Assembly (NCBI GenBank): GCA_910575255.1
Contig: CAJTEM010000004.1
Location: 150,611-214,610, forward strand
Length of the DNA stretch: 64,000 nt
Direction of reading: 5' to 3'
From: Lachnospiraceae bacterium
Lineage (GTDB): Bacteria; Bacillota; Clostridia; Lachnospirales; Lachnospiraceae
The notes under the pieces were generated by a model. It worked only from the letters and a program-made list of their open reading frames with translations. It was not told the DNA's origin and ran no database searches. Both the position numbers and the translations under genes were made by a program. Shown here piece by piece: positions 35,515 through 44,932 of the stretch (position 1 is its first letter; each line of letters starts with the position of its first letter).

Positions 35515-36924
35515 ATGAATAAAAGATTGTTTCTATTTGGAGCAGGCCAAATTGCTAAAAAATATACAGAACTCTTAGAACAATTATCAGTTGATATTGA
35601 TGGATATATAGATAATAATTCAAAAAAATGGGGAACATTTTTTCTCGGAAAAAAAGTATTTGCTCCAGAAATGTTGAAAAGGATAAAAGAAATTGAAATT
35701 ATTATAGCTTGTTCTGATGTAAAAACAATATCAGAACAGCTAAAAGGAATGGGTTTAACAGATAAAATTATTTCAATTGATCATGCTATAAGGATAGCAT
35801 TGGAAAGAAAAGAGATAATAGAAGAGTATAAAAAAGAAAATCCTATTCAGAATTACAGAAAAAGAACTATTATAGTTGATAATATAAATGGCACATGGGG
35901 AGGAGCAGAGGACTGGGCACATAGAGTTTATCAATCTTTATTATCACGAGGTTATAATGTTGAGCTGATTGAAAATATTAATGCAACGATGGAAGAAAAA
36001 TTCGAGAGATCTATAAAATATATAGATAAGAGGACTAACGGATTCTATGAAATATATATGGAATTGATTAGTTGGTTGTGGCTTAGGAAACCATTTACAT
36101 TGTTTAATGTATGGAGTATGGAACTGTTATGGGCTGCAAGCTATTTGAAAAAATTATATCCGGAAGAAATACAGATTATTTCTTCCATTTTAAATGATAA
36201 TTCCAGTACATATCAATGTCAGTGTGAATGGAACAGCTATATAGATTTATATTTATGTATAAGTAGTAAAATAAAATCTAATTTGATAGATCTTTATGGA
36301 ATAGATAAAGAAAAAGTCTTTTATAAAGAGCCATTTATTGTTAAATCGGAACGGATTAAAAGGAATTATCAGATAAGTAAAATGGATCCATTAAGAATAT
36401 GTTACCCGTGCAGATTAGTATGCCAACAAAAACGTGCAGATATGCTGCCTGAATTGATTGATCATTTGGAAAAAAATAGAACTAATTATGTGTTGAATAT
36501 TGCTGGTGAGGGAGAATATGAAAAAGAAATTATCAAATATATAGAAAAAAGAAATTTGCAAGATAGGGTGAAAATGTACGGGAAGTTATCACAAAAGGGA
36601 TTGGGTGAGTTTCTGTATAATCAGGATGTGTATTTAAATATTTCGGAATTTGAAGGGACAAGCTTGACTATGTTGGAAGCGATGATGAGGGGATGTGTTC
36701 CTGTAGTAACTGATGTGAGTGGAGTGAGAGATTTTATAGAAAATATTAGAAATGGATTCATATCAGATGTCGGAGATATTAAAGATATAGCTAAAAACAT
36801 TATGTTTTTAGATAATAACAGAGAAATATTAAAGGAGTTTGGTATGAAATGCACTGATATTGTTATGCGAAAATGTAATCTGGAGGGATATATTGATTAT
36901 ATTGAGAATTTGATTGATAAATAA
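35515..36924 (+). CDS. PglD-like module fused to GT4 glycosyltransferase
   Basis: 469 residues. Module: RLFLFGAGQIAKKYTELLEQ (4-23), IDGYIDNNSKKWG (~29-41), EIIIACSDVKTISEQL (~61-76). From ~120 a GT-B enzyme of the GT4 class follows: an N-terminal acceptor half with NGTWGGAEDWAHRVYQSL (~124) and a donor half with YPCRLVCQQKRADMLPELID (~299), NIAGEGEYEKEI (~322) and the nucleotide-sugar motif NISEFEGTSLTMLEAMMRG (~378). It should add a sugar to the growing glycan in the cytoplasm. The N-terminal module is not part of standard GT4 enzymes. Confidence 0.85.
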   Translation: MNKRLFLFGAGQIAKKYTELLEQLSVDIDGYIDNNSKKWGTFFLGKKVFAPEMLKRIKEIEIIIACSDVKTISEQLKGMGLTDKIISIDHAIRIALERKEIIEEYKKENPIQNYRKRTIIVDNINGTWGGAEDWAHRVYQSLLSRGYNVELIENINATMEEKFERSIKYIDKRTNGFYEIYMELISWLWLRKPFTLFNVWSMELLWAASYLKKLYPEEIQIISSILNDNSSTYQCQCEWNSYIDLYLCISSKIKSNLIDLYGIDKEKVFYKEPFIVKSERIKRNYQISKMDPLRICYPCRLVCQQKRADMLPELIDHLEKNRTNYVLNIAGEGEYEKEIIKYIEKRNLQDRVKMYGKLSQKGLGEFLYNQDVYLNISEFEGTSLTMLEAMMRGCVPVVTDVSGVRDFIENIRNGFISDVGDIKDIAKNIMFLDNNREILKEFGMKCTDIVMRKCNLEGYIDYIENLIDK

Positions 36925-36969
36925 TATATTGCGAATATCCATTAATGTATGACAGGAGATCGATAGGAG

Positions 36970-37872
36970 ATGATTTTAGCATTAGGAGGAAATGGATTTA
37001 TAGGATATAATTTTGTGAAAAGGATATCAAAAAAAGAAAAAGTCAGGGTGTTTGGAAGAGTTGAAAAATATGATGTTGAGGAAAGTAATATTGAATTTGT
37101 AAAAGGGGATTTTAGGTGCGTAGATTTTGAGAGTTTGTTAGAGAATATTGATGTCGTGTTTCATTTTATATCTTCTGCAATTCCTTTTGATGGAACAAAC
37201 AAAATTTTGGATGATATTAATAGTGATATATTGCCAACTATAAGATTATTGGAGACTATGAAAAAGAAAAATGTAAAGAAAATTTTTTTTATTTCTTCAG
37301 GAGGAACAGTTTATGGTGAATGCAAAGTTCCGGCAAAAGAGATTGATAAAACCTCTCCGGGCTGTGTATATGCAGTGCAGAAATCAGTTATAGAAAATTA
37401 TTTGCAGTTATACGAAAAATATGATGGAATACAGGGGTATATTTTACGTATTTCCAATCCTTATGGATTTGAAATAAATCAAAAAAAGGAACAAGGGATT
37501 ATTCCTATTTTTACCCAAAAGATATTAAGTGGCGAATATATAGAAATATGGGGGACAGGAGAAAACAGAAGAGATTACATATATATTGATGAAGTTGTTG
37601 ATGCAATAGAATCGATATATCAATATAAAGGCAGATATAGGATTTTTAATATTGGAACAGGAAAAAGTTATTCAATACAGGAGATTATTAAGTTAATAGA
37701 AAAAGAAACAAAAGAGCGTGCTAAACTTATATATAAGAGAAGTAGAAAATGCGATTTAATGAATTCTATGTTAGATGTTTCATTAATTTATCAGGAATGT
37801 GGATGGAGAAGTAAGCTGACAATAGAACAGGGAATAAAATTATTCATAAAGGAAAGACAACAAAAAATATGA
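36970..37872 (+). CDS. NAD-dependent sugar-nucleotide epimerase/dehydratase
   Basis: 300 residues of the extended SDR family. NAD-binding loop LGGNGFIGYN (~5), catalytic YxxxK in YAVQKSVIENY (~135-145) with an upstream Ser in FISSGGTVYG (~110), then the substrate-binding stretch RISNPYGFEIN (~160) and GTGENRRDYIYIDEVVDAI (~197). It resembles UDP-glucose 4-epimerases/GalE-like enzymes that make sugar precursors. AGGAG precedes the ATG. This is one of the few enzymes in the run that lacks the fused module; its own fold is a full Rossmann domain. Confidence 0.85.
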   Translation: MILALGGNGFIGYNFVKRISKKEKVRVFGRVEKYDVEESNIEFVKGDFRCVDFESLLENIDVVFHFISSAIPFDGTNKILDDINSDILPTIRLLETMKKKNVKKIFFISSGGTVYGECKVPAKEIDKTSPGCVYAVQKSVIENYLQLYEKYDGIQGYILRISNPYGFEINQKKEQGIIPIFTQKILSGEYIEIWGTGENRRDYIYIDEVVDAIESIYQYKGRYRIFNIGTGKSYSIQEIIKLIEKETKERAKLIYKRSRKCDLMNSMLDVSLIYQECGWRSKLTIEQGIKLFIKERQQKI

Positions 37873-37882
37873 AATGAGGTTA

Positions 37883-38108
37883 GTGAAAGTTTGGGTTTAT
37901 GGTTCAGGGGACAGGGGGAAATCTGTATTAGAGTTAATGAAAAATGAAAAAGGCCAAAAACATTGTGGCCTGGATAGATAAGTATGTCTCAAAAGAAAAA
38001 TCAGAAAAGTGTTTTTTTACTATTGAATCCATAGAAAAATTAAGTGTTCTGACATTTGAATTCCTTATAATATCGCGGGTTCATATCCCGGTTGAGAAGA
38101 TTGTATGA
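37883..38108 (+). pseudogene. PglD-like module, frameshifted remnant
   Basis: A GTG with TGAGGT upstream opens VKVWVYGSGDRGKSVLELMK. One base shift near 37955 then gives NIVAWIDKYVSKEKSE and LTFEFLIISRVHIPV before a stop. This is the shared module with its G-x-G loop, I-D strand and I-I strand, cut off before any catalytic domain. The remaining bases to 38188 show nothing else. Confidence 0.65.
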
Positions 38109-38188
38109 AGACCGGTTCAGACAGAACACTTATTTGCAGAAATTTTATAAAATGAAAGAAAAAGCATAGGCTATGCTGGGAGAATATT

Positions 38189-39367
38189 ATGCAGTGGACA
38201 AAACAGGGACAAGAGTATGACACAGAATCAGAGATGATTCTACAAAAGTACAAATCTGCAGGCAGGATTGCAATTTTCGGGGGAGGGATCCTGGGAAGGG
38301 ATTTAGCGCCCCTGCTGGAGTCTTACCATATTTTCGGAGGGTTCATTGATAACAGTCCAGAGAAACAGCAAAACGGCATTGATGGAAAAAAAGTCTGGGA
38401 TGCCAGCGAATATCTATCCCAATATCCAAACGCCTGGATTGTGATTGCTGCCACGCTGGAGCATACAGGAGAGATAGCGGAACAATTAGGAAAATTTGGT
38501 AAAAGGATGGGGGAGGATGTCTGGGAATACGGAGAATTTACGAGAAAAGTATTTCCCATATTATCCTTTTATTATTTTAAAAAATTATATGTGGAACTGG
38601 CGCAAATCTGTGTTACGGAACGATGTACCTTGCGCTGCCAAAAATGTGCCCATGCATGCAACTATGTACCGATATCTGCGGATGATATGCCCCTGGAGGA
38701 AGTGAAAAAAAGTGCGGACTGTTTTTTTGAAAATGTTGATTTTGTAAAAGAATTCGTATTGATCGGGGGTGAGCCTTTATTATATAAAAGGCTGGAAGAG
38801 GCGATTGCATATATTGGCGAGAGGTATAGGAAGCAGATGCTGTTATTCGCCGTTACTACGAATGGGACGATTACCCCCGATGATACGATTTTGGGGTTGT
38901 GCAGGAAATATGATGTTACAATCCGGGTTTCTGATTATTCGGCTACGTTGCCGAAACTGAAAAAGCAATATGGAGCGTTGTATAAGAAACTCCAGGGGAT
39001 CCATACCCTGGTATGGGATACAGATGATACGGATTCCTGGTATGATTATGGATTTGAAAGTGTGGACCATGGCAGTGACCCGGAGATACTGATGGATGTG
39101 TTTGACCGTTGTAAGACGCCTTGCAGGGAAATTCGTGGCAATAGGTATTATTATTGTGTCATGGCGAGAAGCGTTTCTGAAAATATGAAAAGATATGTAG
39201 GAATGGAAGATTATTTTGATTTAAGCGGGGAAGCAGATAAGAAGCATTTATTTGAATTTGAGATGGGTTATTCCGATAAAGGATACTTAGACATGTGTCG
39301 TTTTTGCAGGGGAGCAGAGGCGGTTAATCACCGTATACCGGCGGCAATACAAGAAAGAAGGCAGTAG
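38189..39367 (+). CDS. PglD-like module fused to radical SAM enzyme
   Basis: 392 residues. Module at ~25-105 (GRIAIFGGGILGRDLAPLLE; FGGFIDNSPEKQQNGIDGKK; WIVIAATLEHTGEIAEQL). From ~130 comes a radical SAM domain with the cluster motif CTLRCQKC (~149-156, C-x3-C-x2-C), FVLIGGEPLLYK (~190), FAVTTNGTI (~218), and C-terminal cysteines (RCKTPCREI ~308; YYCVM ~322; MCRFCRG ~372) that may bind a further cluster. Radical SAM proteins in glycan loci can epimerise, dehydrate or modify sugars; the substrate is unknown. The ribosome-binding site is GGGAGAA. Composition is less AT-rich than upstream genes. Confidence 0.85.
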   Translation: MQWTKQGQEYDTESEMILQKYKSAGRIAIFGGGILGRDLAPLLESYHIFGGFIDNSPEKQQNGIDGKKVWDASEYLSQYPNAWIVIAATLEHTGEIAEQLGKFGKRMGEDVWEYGEFTRKVFPILSFYYFKKLYVELAQICVTERCTLRCQKCAHACNYVPISADDMPLEEVKKSADCFFENVDFVKEFVLIGGEPLLYKRLEEAIAYIGERYRKQMLLFAVTTNGTITPDDTILGLCRKYDVTIRVSDYSATLPKLKKQYGALYKKLQGIHTLVWDTDDTDSWYDYGFESVDHGSDPEILMDVFDRCKTPCREIRGNRYYYCVMARSVSENMKRYVGMEDYFDLSGEADKKHLFEFEMGYSDKGYLDMCRFCRGAEAVNHRIPAAIQERRQ

Positions 39368-39387
39368 CAAAAGAAAGGATGATTAGA

Positions 39388-40626
39388 ATGAAAGTATATA
39401 TTTTTGGATTGGGAGAACGGAAAAAGTATTTAGACCGTTGTTTGCGAAAAGCCGTGACGGTATCCGGATATATTGACAATTATAAAGCGAATAACATGAG
39501 TTCCCTTGCGGGAAAGCCTGTTATGAAACAGGGTGGATTGTGCGGATCCTATGACTACATAATAATAACATTATTAGACTATGAAAGTGTGAAGGATTCC
39601 CTTGTGCAAGAGGGAATCCCATCAGAGAAAATTATTTCATTCTTCGATTTTGCAGATGCTTCCAACGAGAAATATTGGAATGTGATAAATCCTTATAAAT
39701 GGCGGACAGAATTAATATGGAAGCATTATACAGAAATCACAATCCCCACCATAGATAATCTAAATTACGAGTTATATGCAAATTCAACAGATATGAAAAA
39801 AATATGTCCCGAAATTGTAGATGCTCAAAGTACAGTCCGGATCCTGGCTCATGAGAGAAAATGCCTGGCAAGATTTGGCGATAACGAATTTGAACTGATG
39901 CTTGGGCGGTTACGGACAGATTATCAAGATGTTGATTTCCGATTGGCAGGGCGTCTGAGGGAGGTATTGGCTTCGGATGAGGATAACCTGCTGGTTGCCA
40001 TAGCCGATAACTATGGTTCTTTGGAAAAATATACAGACAGAGCGGCAAGGGATATCCGGATGTATATGACAAAAGAGGTCCGTGAAAGTCATATGCGTCT
40101 TTTGGATTTAAACAGGACATATTACGATGCTTACTTGTCCAGGCCGTATATGATTTATAGGGATAAAACAAGTTCAAAAGAAAAGTTTGATCAGGTTAAA
40201 GCTTTATGGAAGGATGAGGAAGTACTGATCGTAGAGGGCGAATATACGCGGTTTGGGGTAGGGAATGACCTTCTTGACAATGCAAGGAGGGTAGAGAGGA
40301 TCATAGCTCCGGCTAAAAATGCGTTTGACCAGTACCAAAAGATCAAAGATAAGGTATGCATGCATGGAAAAAATAAGTTAATACTTGCCATACTTGGCCC
40401 GACAGCCACTGTGCTGTCGTATGACCTCGCGAGAGAAGGATATTGGATTCTTGATATCGGACAGATTGATATTGAATATGGCTGGTTTCTTTTAGGAGTT
40501 AAAGAGAGATGTGCTTTGAAATATAAGAGGGTGAGTGAAATTGTTTCTTATGAAATGGCGGAAACGGATAGGGAAGATGAGAACATCAAGACCTATATGA
40601 GCCAGGTGATGGACTATGTTTTGTAA
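39388..40626 (+). CDS. PglD-like module fused to GT-D fold glycosyltransferase (DUF1792)
   Basis: 412 residues. Module: KVYIFGLGERKKYLDRCL (2-19), VSGYIDNYKANN (~29), YDYIIITLLDYESVKDSL (~56). The C-terminal ~270 residues match the GT-D/DUF1792 family: ECK-like ERKCLARFGDNEFELMLGR (~151-169), and GVGNDLLDNARRVERIIAP (~290) followed by NAF, the signature of glucosyltransferases of the Fap1-glycosylation type. I used the second ATG (39388), which has AAAGG nine bases upstream; the first (39379) abuts that site. It probably adds a hexose to a protein- or lipid-linked glycan. Confidence 0.82.
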   Translation: MKVYIFGLGERKKYLDRCLRKAVTVSGYIDNYKANNMSSLAGKPVMKQGGLCGSYDYIIITLLDYESVKDSLVQEGIPSEKIISFFDFADASNEKYWNVINPYKWRTELIWKHYTEITIPTIDNLNYELYANSTDMKKICPEIVDAQSTVRILAHERKCLARFGDNEFELMLGRLRTDYQDVDFRLAGRLREVLASDEDNLLVAIADNYGSLEKYTDRAARDIRMYMTKEVRESHMRLLDLNRTYYDAYLSRPYMIYRDKTSSKEKFDQVKALWKDEEVLIVEGEYTRFGVGNDLLDNARRVERIIAPAKNAFDQYQKIKDKVCMHGKNKLILAILGPTATVLSYDLAREGYWILDIGQIDIEYGWFLLGVKERCALKYKRVSEIVSYEMAETDREDENIKTYMSQVMDYVL

Positions 40627-40652
40627 AGCAAATAGGGAAGGGGGACATTGTT

Positions 40653-41729
40653 TTGAAAGTTTTTTTATGGGGAACCGGGAATGTTGCGGAGACATTTTTA
40701 AGACAATGCCAGACATTATCCCAGTATGAAGTATTAGGGTTTATCGATAATAATCCAGAGAAACAAGGGAGTGTTTTTTGGGAGGTTCCGGTATATGCAC
40801 CAGAAATTCTCAAAGAAACTGAGCCGGATCGGATTGTGATTCTTTCGGATTCCTATGAAGAAATATACCAGCAGATCATGGGAATATCCCCTTTTTTGGA
40901 ACCTAAGATTGAAAACAAAAATTTCTTTTATAAAGAAAGTATTTTGAAACGGTATGAAATGACAGAAGACAGGGAAATATTACAGGTTTTGAAATATATT
41001 AAAAAAAATGGCCTGGATATTTTTAACTATGAATTTGCTGAGAAATATAAAAATATCCCTGTAGAAGTGTTTTGGGATTCAGATAGGGGCATGTTTTATG
41101 TAATCCATAAGAGGAAACGTCTCTATTTTTCCAGAGATTTGGATAACAATCAAAAGGTAACGAAATATTACCGCTTTCTATTGATGGAACAAGATTCCCA
41201 ATCCCCCCATAAGTATCTTTCACAGTATGAGGAGATAGAGGCTGGCAGTGTCGTTGCTGATGTGGGGGCGGCGGAAGGGCTTTTTTCGATAGAAATTATT
41301 GATAGGGTATCAAAGCTATATATCCTGGAAGCAGACCCTGGGTGGGTAGAGGCTTTGAAGGCGACATTTGAAGATTATTCAGACAAGGCTGTTATTATAG
41401 AAAAATTTATTTCCTCTTATGATGACGGGAATATGGCTGCATTGGATTCCTTAATTAATGGGCCGGTAAATTTTATAAAGATGGATATAGAAGGCAATGA
41501 GTGGGACGCTTTGCAGGGGGCAAAAAGAATCATTCAGGAATCCATCAATTTGAAATGTGCAATATGTTGTTACCATGGTGATTTTGACCAGGTGCTGATA
41601 GAAGATTTTATGGATAAAAACAATTTACAGTATCATACAACTTCCGGATTTATTTGGTTTCCCTGGACCATACGGCAAAATTATGTATCAACCCGGTTGA
41701 ACAGGGCCGTAGTGCGGGGATATAGATGA
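40653..41729 (+). CDS. PglD-like module fused to FkbM-family methyltransferase (paralogue 2)
   Basis: 358 residues, same architecture as the gene at 34401 and similar throughout. Module: KVFLWGTGNVAETFLRQC (2-19), VLGFIDNNPEKQG (~30), RIVILSDSYEEIYQQI (~62). Methyltransferase: VVADVGAAEGLFSIEI (~197), NFIKMDIEGNEWDALQGAK (~273). Start is a TTG with GGAAGGGGG 8-10 bases upstream; no in-frame ATG lies near. Compared with the first copy it is less AT-rich, so the two copies appear to have arrived separately or diverged long ago rather than by recent tandem duplication. Confidence 0.82.
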   Translation: MKVFLWGTGNVAETFLRQCQTLSQYEVLGFIDNNPEKQGSVFWEVPVYAPEILKETEPDRIVILSDSYEEIYQQIMGISPFLEPKIENKNFFYKESILKRYEMTEDREILQVLKYIKKNGLDIFNYEFAEKYKNIPVEVFWDSDRGMFYVIHKRKRLYFSRDLDNNQKVTKYYRFLLMEQDSQSPHKYLSQYEEIEAGSVVADVGAAEGLFSIEIIDRVSKLYILEADPGWVEALKATFEDYSDKAVIIEKFISSYDDGNMAALDSLINGPVNFIKMDIEGNEWDALQGAKRIIQESINLKCAICCYHGDFDQVLIEDFMDKNNLQYHTTSGFIWFPWTIRQNYVSTRLNRAVVRGYR

Positions 41730-41753
41730 AAGGAGTGCAGAGGGGTCTTACCG

Positions 41754-43697
41754 ATGAAAAGGCTTTGTATTTATTTGACCTATGACAAAGACCATATTGC
41801 GGACGCGTATATTGGATATATGCTAAAGGAACTGCGAAGCTGCGCGGATTATCTGGCAGTGGTTTGCAATGAAGAAAAGATATGCCAGGGAATAGAAAAT
41901 ATTGAAAATTATACGGATCAGGTCTTTTACCGCGAAAACAAAGGTTTTGATGCAGGGGGGATGAAAGATGCCCTGTGCCATTTGCTGGGCTGGCGGAAGA
42001 TTCTGGAGTACGAAGAACTGATTCTGGTTAATGATTCTATCTTCGGCCCCTTTCGCCCAATGGCAGAAATCTTTGCAGAGATGGGGTCAAAGCCAGTGGA
42101 TTTCTGGGGTCTGGCAAAGGCGGAATACGGGGCCTGCAAGGAGAATTTTGGTAAGGATGTCCCGGAACATATCCAGTCTTACTTTATTGTTGTGCGGTCG
42201 AAAATGCTTCATAGCCAGGCCTTCAGAGAGTATTGGGAAACCATGCCTTATTATGAGGTGTTCAGCGATTTATTTAAAGAATATGAATTCAGGTTCACCC
42301 GGTATTTTGCAGATCTGGGTTATACCTATGATGCGCTGGCAGACACAAAAGCAAATGATTCGGAAAATATTAACCATAATTTTTGCCAGTATGCGGCAAT
42401 TTCTTATGAACTGATAAAGAAGCGCAATTTTCCTTTTTTGAAAAAGCAGCAAATGGCTTTTGATACTTTGGGCAATCAGACTCAGGAACATCTTCGTTTG
42501 GCTATGGAGTATATTGATCAGCATACGGATTACGATGTCAGCCTCATCTGGGAAAATATCATCCGAACACTGAATATGGCAGATTTGCAGAGAAATCTAT
42601 GCCTCCGGTATCGGATATCCCCAAGGGAAGAATATGCAAAGATCTCAGGAACCGTGATGATTGCAGTGATTCTTGCATATCAGGAATCCGAGGAATATGT
42701 ATTGGAATATTTAGGCCGGTTGTGTCCGGATTATTCTGTCAGAATTTTCTCCCGGGAGGAGAATATCTTACAACCCTATCGGGAACTGGGATATGAATGT
42801 GAGGAAATACATAGTGAAGAACCGGAATTTTTTGTGAAGTTCAGTAATCATGATTTTGTGTGTATTCTCCATGACGAGGATATCAGTTCCAGGAAAAGGC
42901 CAAGCTGTACAGGAAAATCTGGTTTCTATAATCAGTGGGAGAATCTGCTGAAAGACGGCAGCCAGGTGAGAGGGATTTTGAGATGTTTTCAGGAAGATCC
43001 CCGGCTTGGTTTTCTAACGTATCCCCAACCAGTATTTGCAAAATATTTTGGAGAACTGGGAAATGGATGGAATGGAAACTTTGAGAAGGTGGCAGAGATC
43101 ACAGGGAGTCTTGGGCTGAAATGCCAGCTTTCCGAGATTCGCGCGCCTTTTCGCGTGACAGAAAGCTTTTGGATCCGTGGTAATGTTTTAAAAGGCTTAA
43201 GAGGCCTGCCCGTAACATCCAGCCAGTATCTTCCCTATCTGTGGAGTTATCTGGCGCAGGATAAAGGGTATTATTCCGGAATTGTAGAAAGTGAAGCCTA
43301 TGCAGCCATGAATGAAAATAATCTGGAGTATTATCTGCAGCAGATTGCAGTCCAGATTCGAAGGCAGTATGGCGTTTTTGGTGATTTCTCTTCTATGAAG
43401 AAGATGGTGTTTCAAGGGGCGCTGCAAAGTTTTTGCCAAAAGCATTCCCGTCTGCTGATTTATGGTACGGGTTATATGGCAAGAGCTTATAAAGATATTT
43501 TGCCGAATGTAGAGGGTTTTATTGTATCGGATGGGAGAAATAAAGAAGAAGAACTGGAGGGATTGCCTGTCAGATATCTGTCCGAAATAGTAAAATGGGA
43601 AGATTACGGAGTCGTGTTGTGTCTGGATGAGAAAAATCAGGTACAGGTGATTGCTTCTCTTGAGAAAAAAGGGATTAAAAATTATATAGGTGTCTAG
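41754..43697 (+). CDS. RgpF-family rhamnan-type synthesis protein with C-terminal PglD-like module
   Basis: 647 residues. The first ~300 match RgpF, a glycosyltransferase-like family acting in rhamnose-glucose polysaccharide assembly (YRENKGFDAGGMKDAL ~62; ILVNDSIFGPFRPM ~91; SYFIVVRSKMLHSQAF ~143). The middle (about 300-545) contains a second related portion (WIRGNVLKGLRGLPVTSSQY ~474). The end (~563-645) is the shared module: RLLIYGTGYMARAYKDIL, VEGFIVSDGR, YGVVLCLDEKNQVQVIASL. Here the module is at the C terminus, unlike most neighbours. The ATG at 41754 begins 25 bases after the previous stop. Confidence 0.78.
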   Translation: MKRLCIYLTYDKDHIADAYIGYMLKELRSCADYLAVVCNEEKICQGIENIENYTDQVFYRENKGFDAGGMKDALCHLLGWRKILEYEELILVNDSIFGPFRPMAEIFAEMGSKPVDFWGLAKAEYGACKENFGKDVPEHIQSYFIVVRSKMLHSQAFREYWETMPYYEVFSDLFKEYEFRFTRYFADLGYTYDALADTKANDSENINHNFCQYAAISYELIKKRNFPFLKKQQMAFDTLGNQTQEHLRLAMEYIDQHTDYDVSLIWENIIRTLNMADLQRNLCLRYRISPREEYAKISGTVMIAVILAYQESEEYVLEYLGRLCPDYSVRIFSREENILQPYRELGYECEEIHSEEPEFFVKFSNHDFVCILHDEDISSRKRPSCTGKSGFYNQWENLLKDGSQVRGILRCFQEDPRLGFLTYPQPVFAKYFGELGNGWNGNFEKVAEITGSLGLKCQLSEIRAPFRVTESFWIRGNVLKGLRGLPVTSSQYLPYLWSYLAQDKGYYSGIVESEAYAAMNENNLEYYLQQIAVQIRRQYGVFGDFSSMKKMVFQGALQSFCQKHSRLLIYGTGYMARAYKDILPNVEGFIVSDGRNKEEELEGLPVRYLSEIVKWEDYGVVLCLDEKNQVQVIASLEKKGIKNYIGV

Positions 43698-43709
43698 GAG
43701 AAGATAGTT

Positions 43710-44930
43710 ATGGTCAGTATTATAGTACCTGTGTATAATGCAGAAAAGTATTTGAGAAAGTGTATTGAAAGCATACGAAGTCAGACACTGGAGAATATTC
43801 AGATTATATTGGTGGATGATGGTTCTGTGGATTTGTCCGGAGAGATTTGTGACGAATACGCAAAATCAGATGAAAGAATTGGTGTGATACATAAGCCTAA
43901 CAGAGGCCTGGTAAGCGCCAGAAAATCCGGCCTCCAATTAGCAAAAGGAGACTATATCGGCTTTGTGGACAGTGATGACTGGATAGAAAAGGATATGTTT
44001 TCTGATCTGTACCAGCTTGCTTTGGGCACCGGTGCGGATATTGTTGCAGAGGGCTTTATGGAAGATATTTCGGGGGAATGCAGGGAGAAAAGGAATCAGA
44101 TAAAGGAAGGGAATTACCGGAAAGAAGAGGAGCGGGCCTTTTTATACCAGAATATGCTGAATTGCGAAGATTATTTCTGTATGGGAATTCAGCCCTATCT
44201 GTGGAATAAACTGATCCGCAGAGAACTGGCAGAATCGTGTATGACAGCGGTGGAGGATTCCATTCGGGTGGGAGAGGATGCAGCAGTGATTTATCCTGCT
44301 CTTCTTGCAGCAAAGAATATTGTGATTTCTTCTCGATGCCATTATCACTACTGTATCAGAGGAACATCCATGATCTGGAAGAAGGAAGGGGAGGAAAAGG
44401 AGATTGCCGGTGTGGTAAAGCTGTACCGGCATTTCAAGGCTTGTTTTTCGGATGTATCCTCCCGGTATTGCCTGGAGCAGCAATTGAAGCGGTATACGGT
44501 GAATAATTATCTGACCAGAGCATTTGGACTATGGGGCGGAGAGAGTCAGTCACTGCCGTTATCTGAAGAAATAAAGGCGGAGGATCCAGTTGTGATTTAT
44601 GGTGCGGGAGCATTGGGACGGGCTATTTATCAGTATGGAAAGACAGAAGCATGTATAAATGTGAAGGCATGGGCGGATCAGAATGCGGAAAGATACCAGC
44701 ACATAGGGCTTCCGGTAAAAATCATAGAGAAAATTGACATCAATGAAAAGGATAAGATTTTGATAGCTATATTTCGGAATAGGGCAGAGCAGGCAGTTCG
44801 GAAAAAGCTGCTGGAAAGGGGCGTAAAGGAAAATCAGATTGTGAGTCTGCTGTTTCCGAAGATGGAAGATGTTATATGTCGCAGGATTGAGGATTACGAA
44901 AAAATGGTTGCAGACAACAGGAGAGAATAA
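43710..44930 (+). CDS. GT2 glycosyltransferase with C-terminal PglD-like module
   Basis: 406 residues. N-terminal GT-A domain of family 2: VSIIVPVYNAEKYLRKCIES (2-21), ILVDDGSVDLSGEICDEYA (~35), FVDSDDWIEKDMF (~89, DxD-type metal site). Residues ~290-385 are the shared module (DPVVIYGAGALGRAIYQYGK, VKAWADQNAERY, DKILIAIFRNRAEQAVRKKL). AGGAG precedes the ATG. The gene starts 13 bases after the RgpF gene and ends three bases before the next, so the three are clearly one unit. Confidence 0.85.
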   Translation: MVSIIVPVYNAEKYLRKCIESIRSQTLENIQIILVDDGSVDLSGEICDEYAKSDERIGVIHKPNRGLVSARKSGLQLAKGDYIGFVDSDDWIEKDMFSDLYQLALGTGADIVAEGFMEDISGECREKRNQIKEGNYRKEEERAFLYQNMLNCEDYFCMGIQPYLWNKLIRRELAESCMTAVEDSIRVGEDAAVIYPALLAAKNIVISSRCHYHYCIRGTSMIWKKEGEEKEIAGVVKLYRHFKACFSDVSSRYCLEQQLKRYTVNNYLTRAFGLWGGESQSLPLSEEIKAEDPVVIYGAGALGRAIYQYGKTEACINVKAWADQNAERYQHIGLPVKIIEKIDINEKDKILIAIFRNRAEQAVRKKLLERGVKENQIVSLLFPKMEDVICRRIEDYEKMVADNRRE

Positions 44931-44932
44931 GT

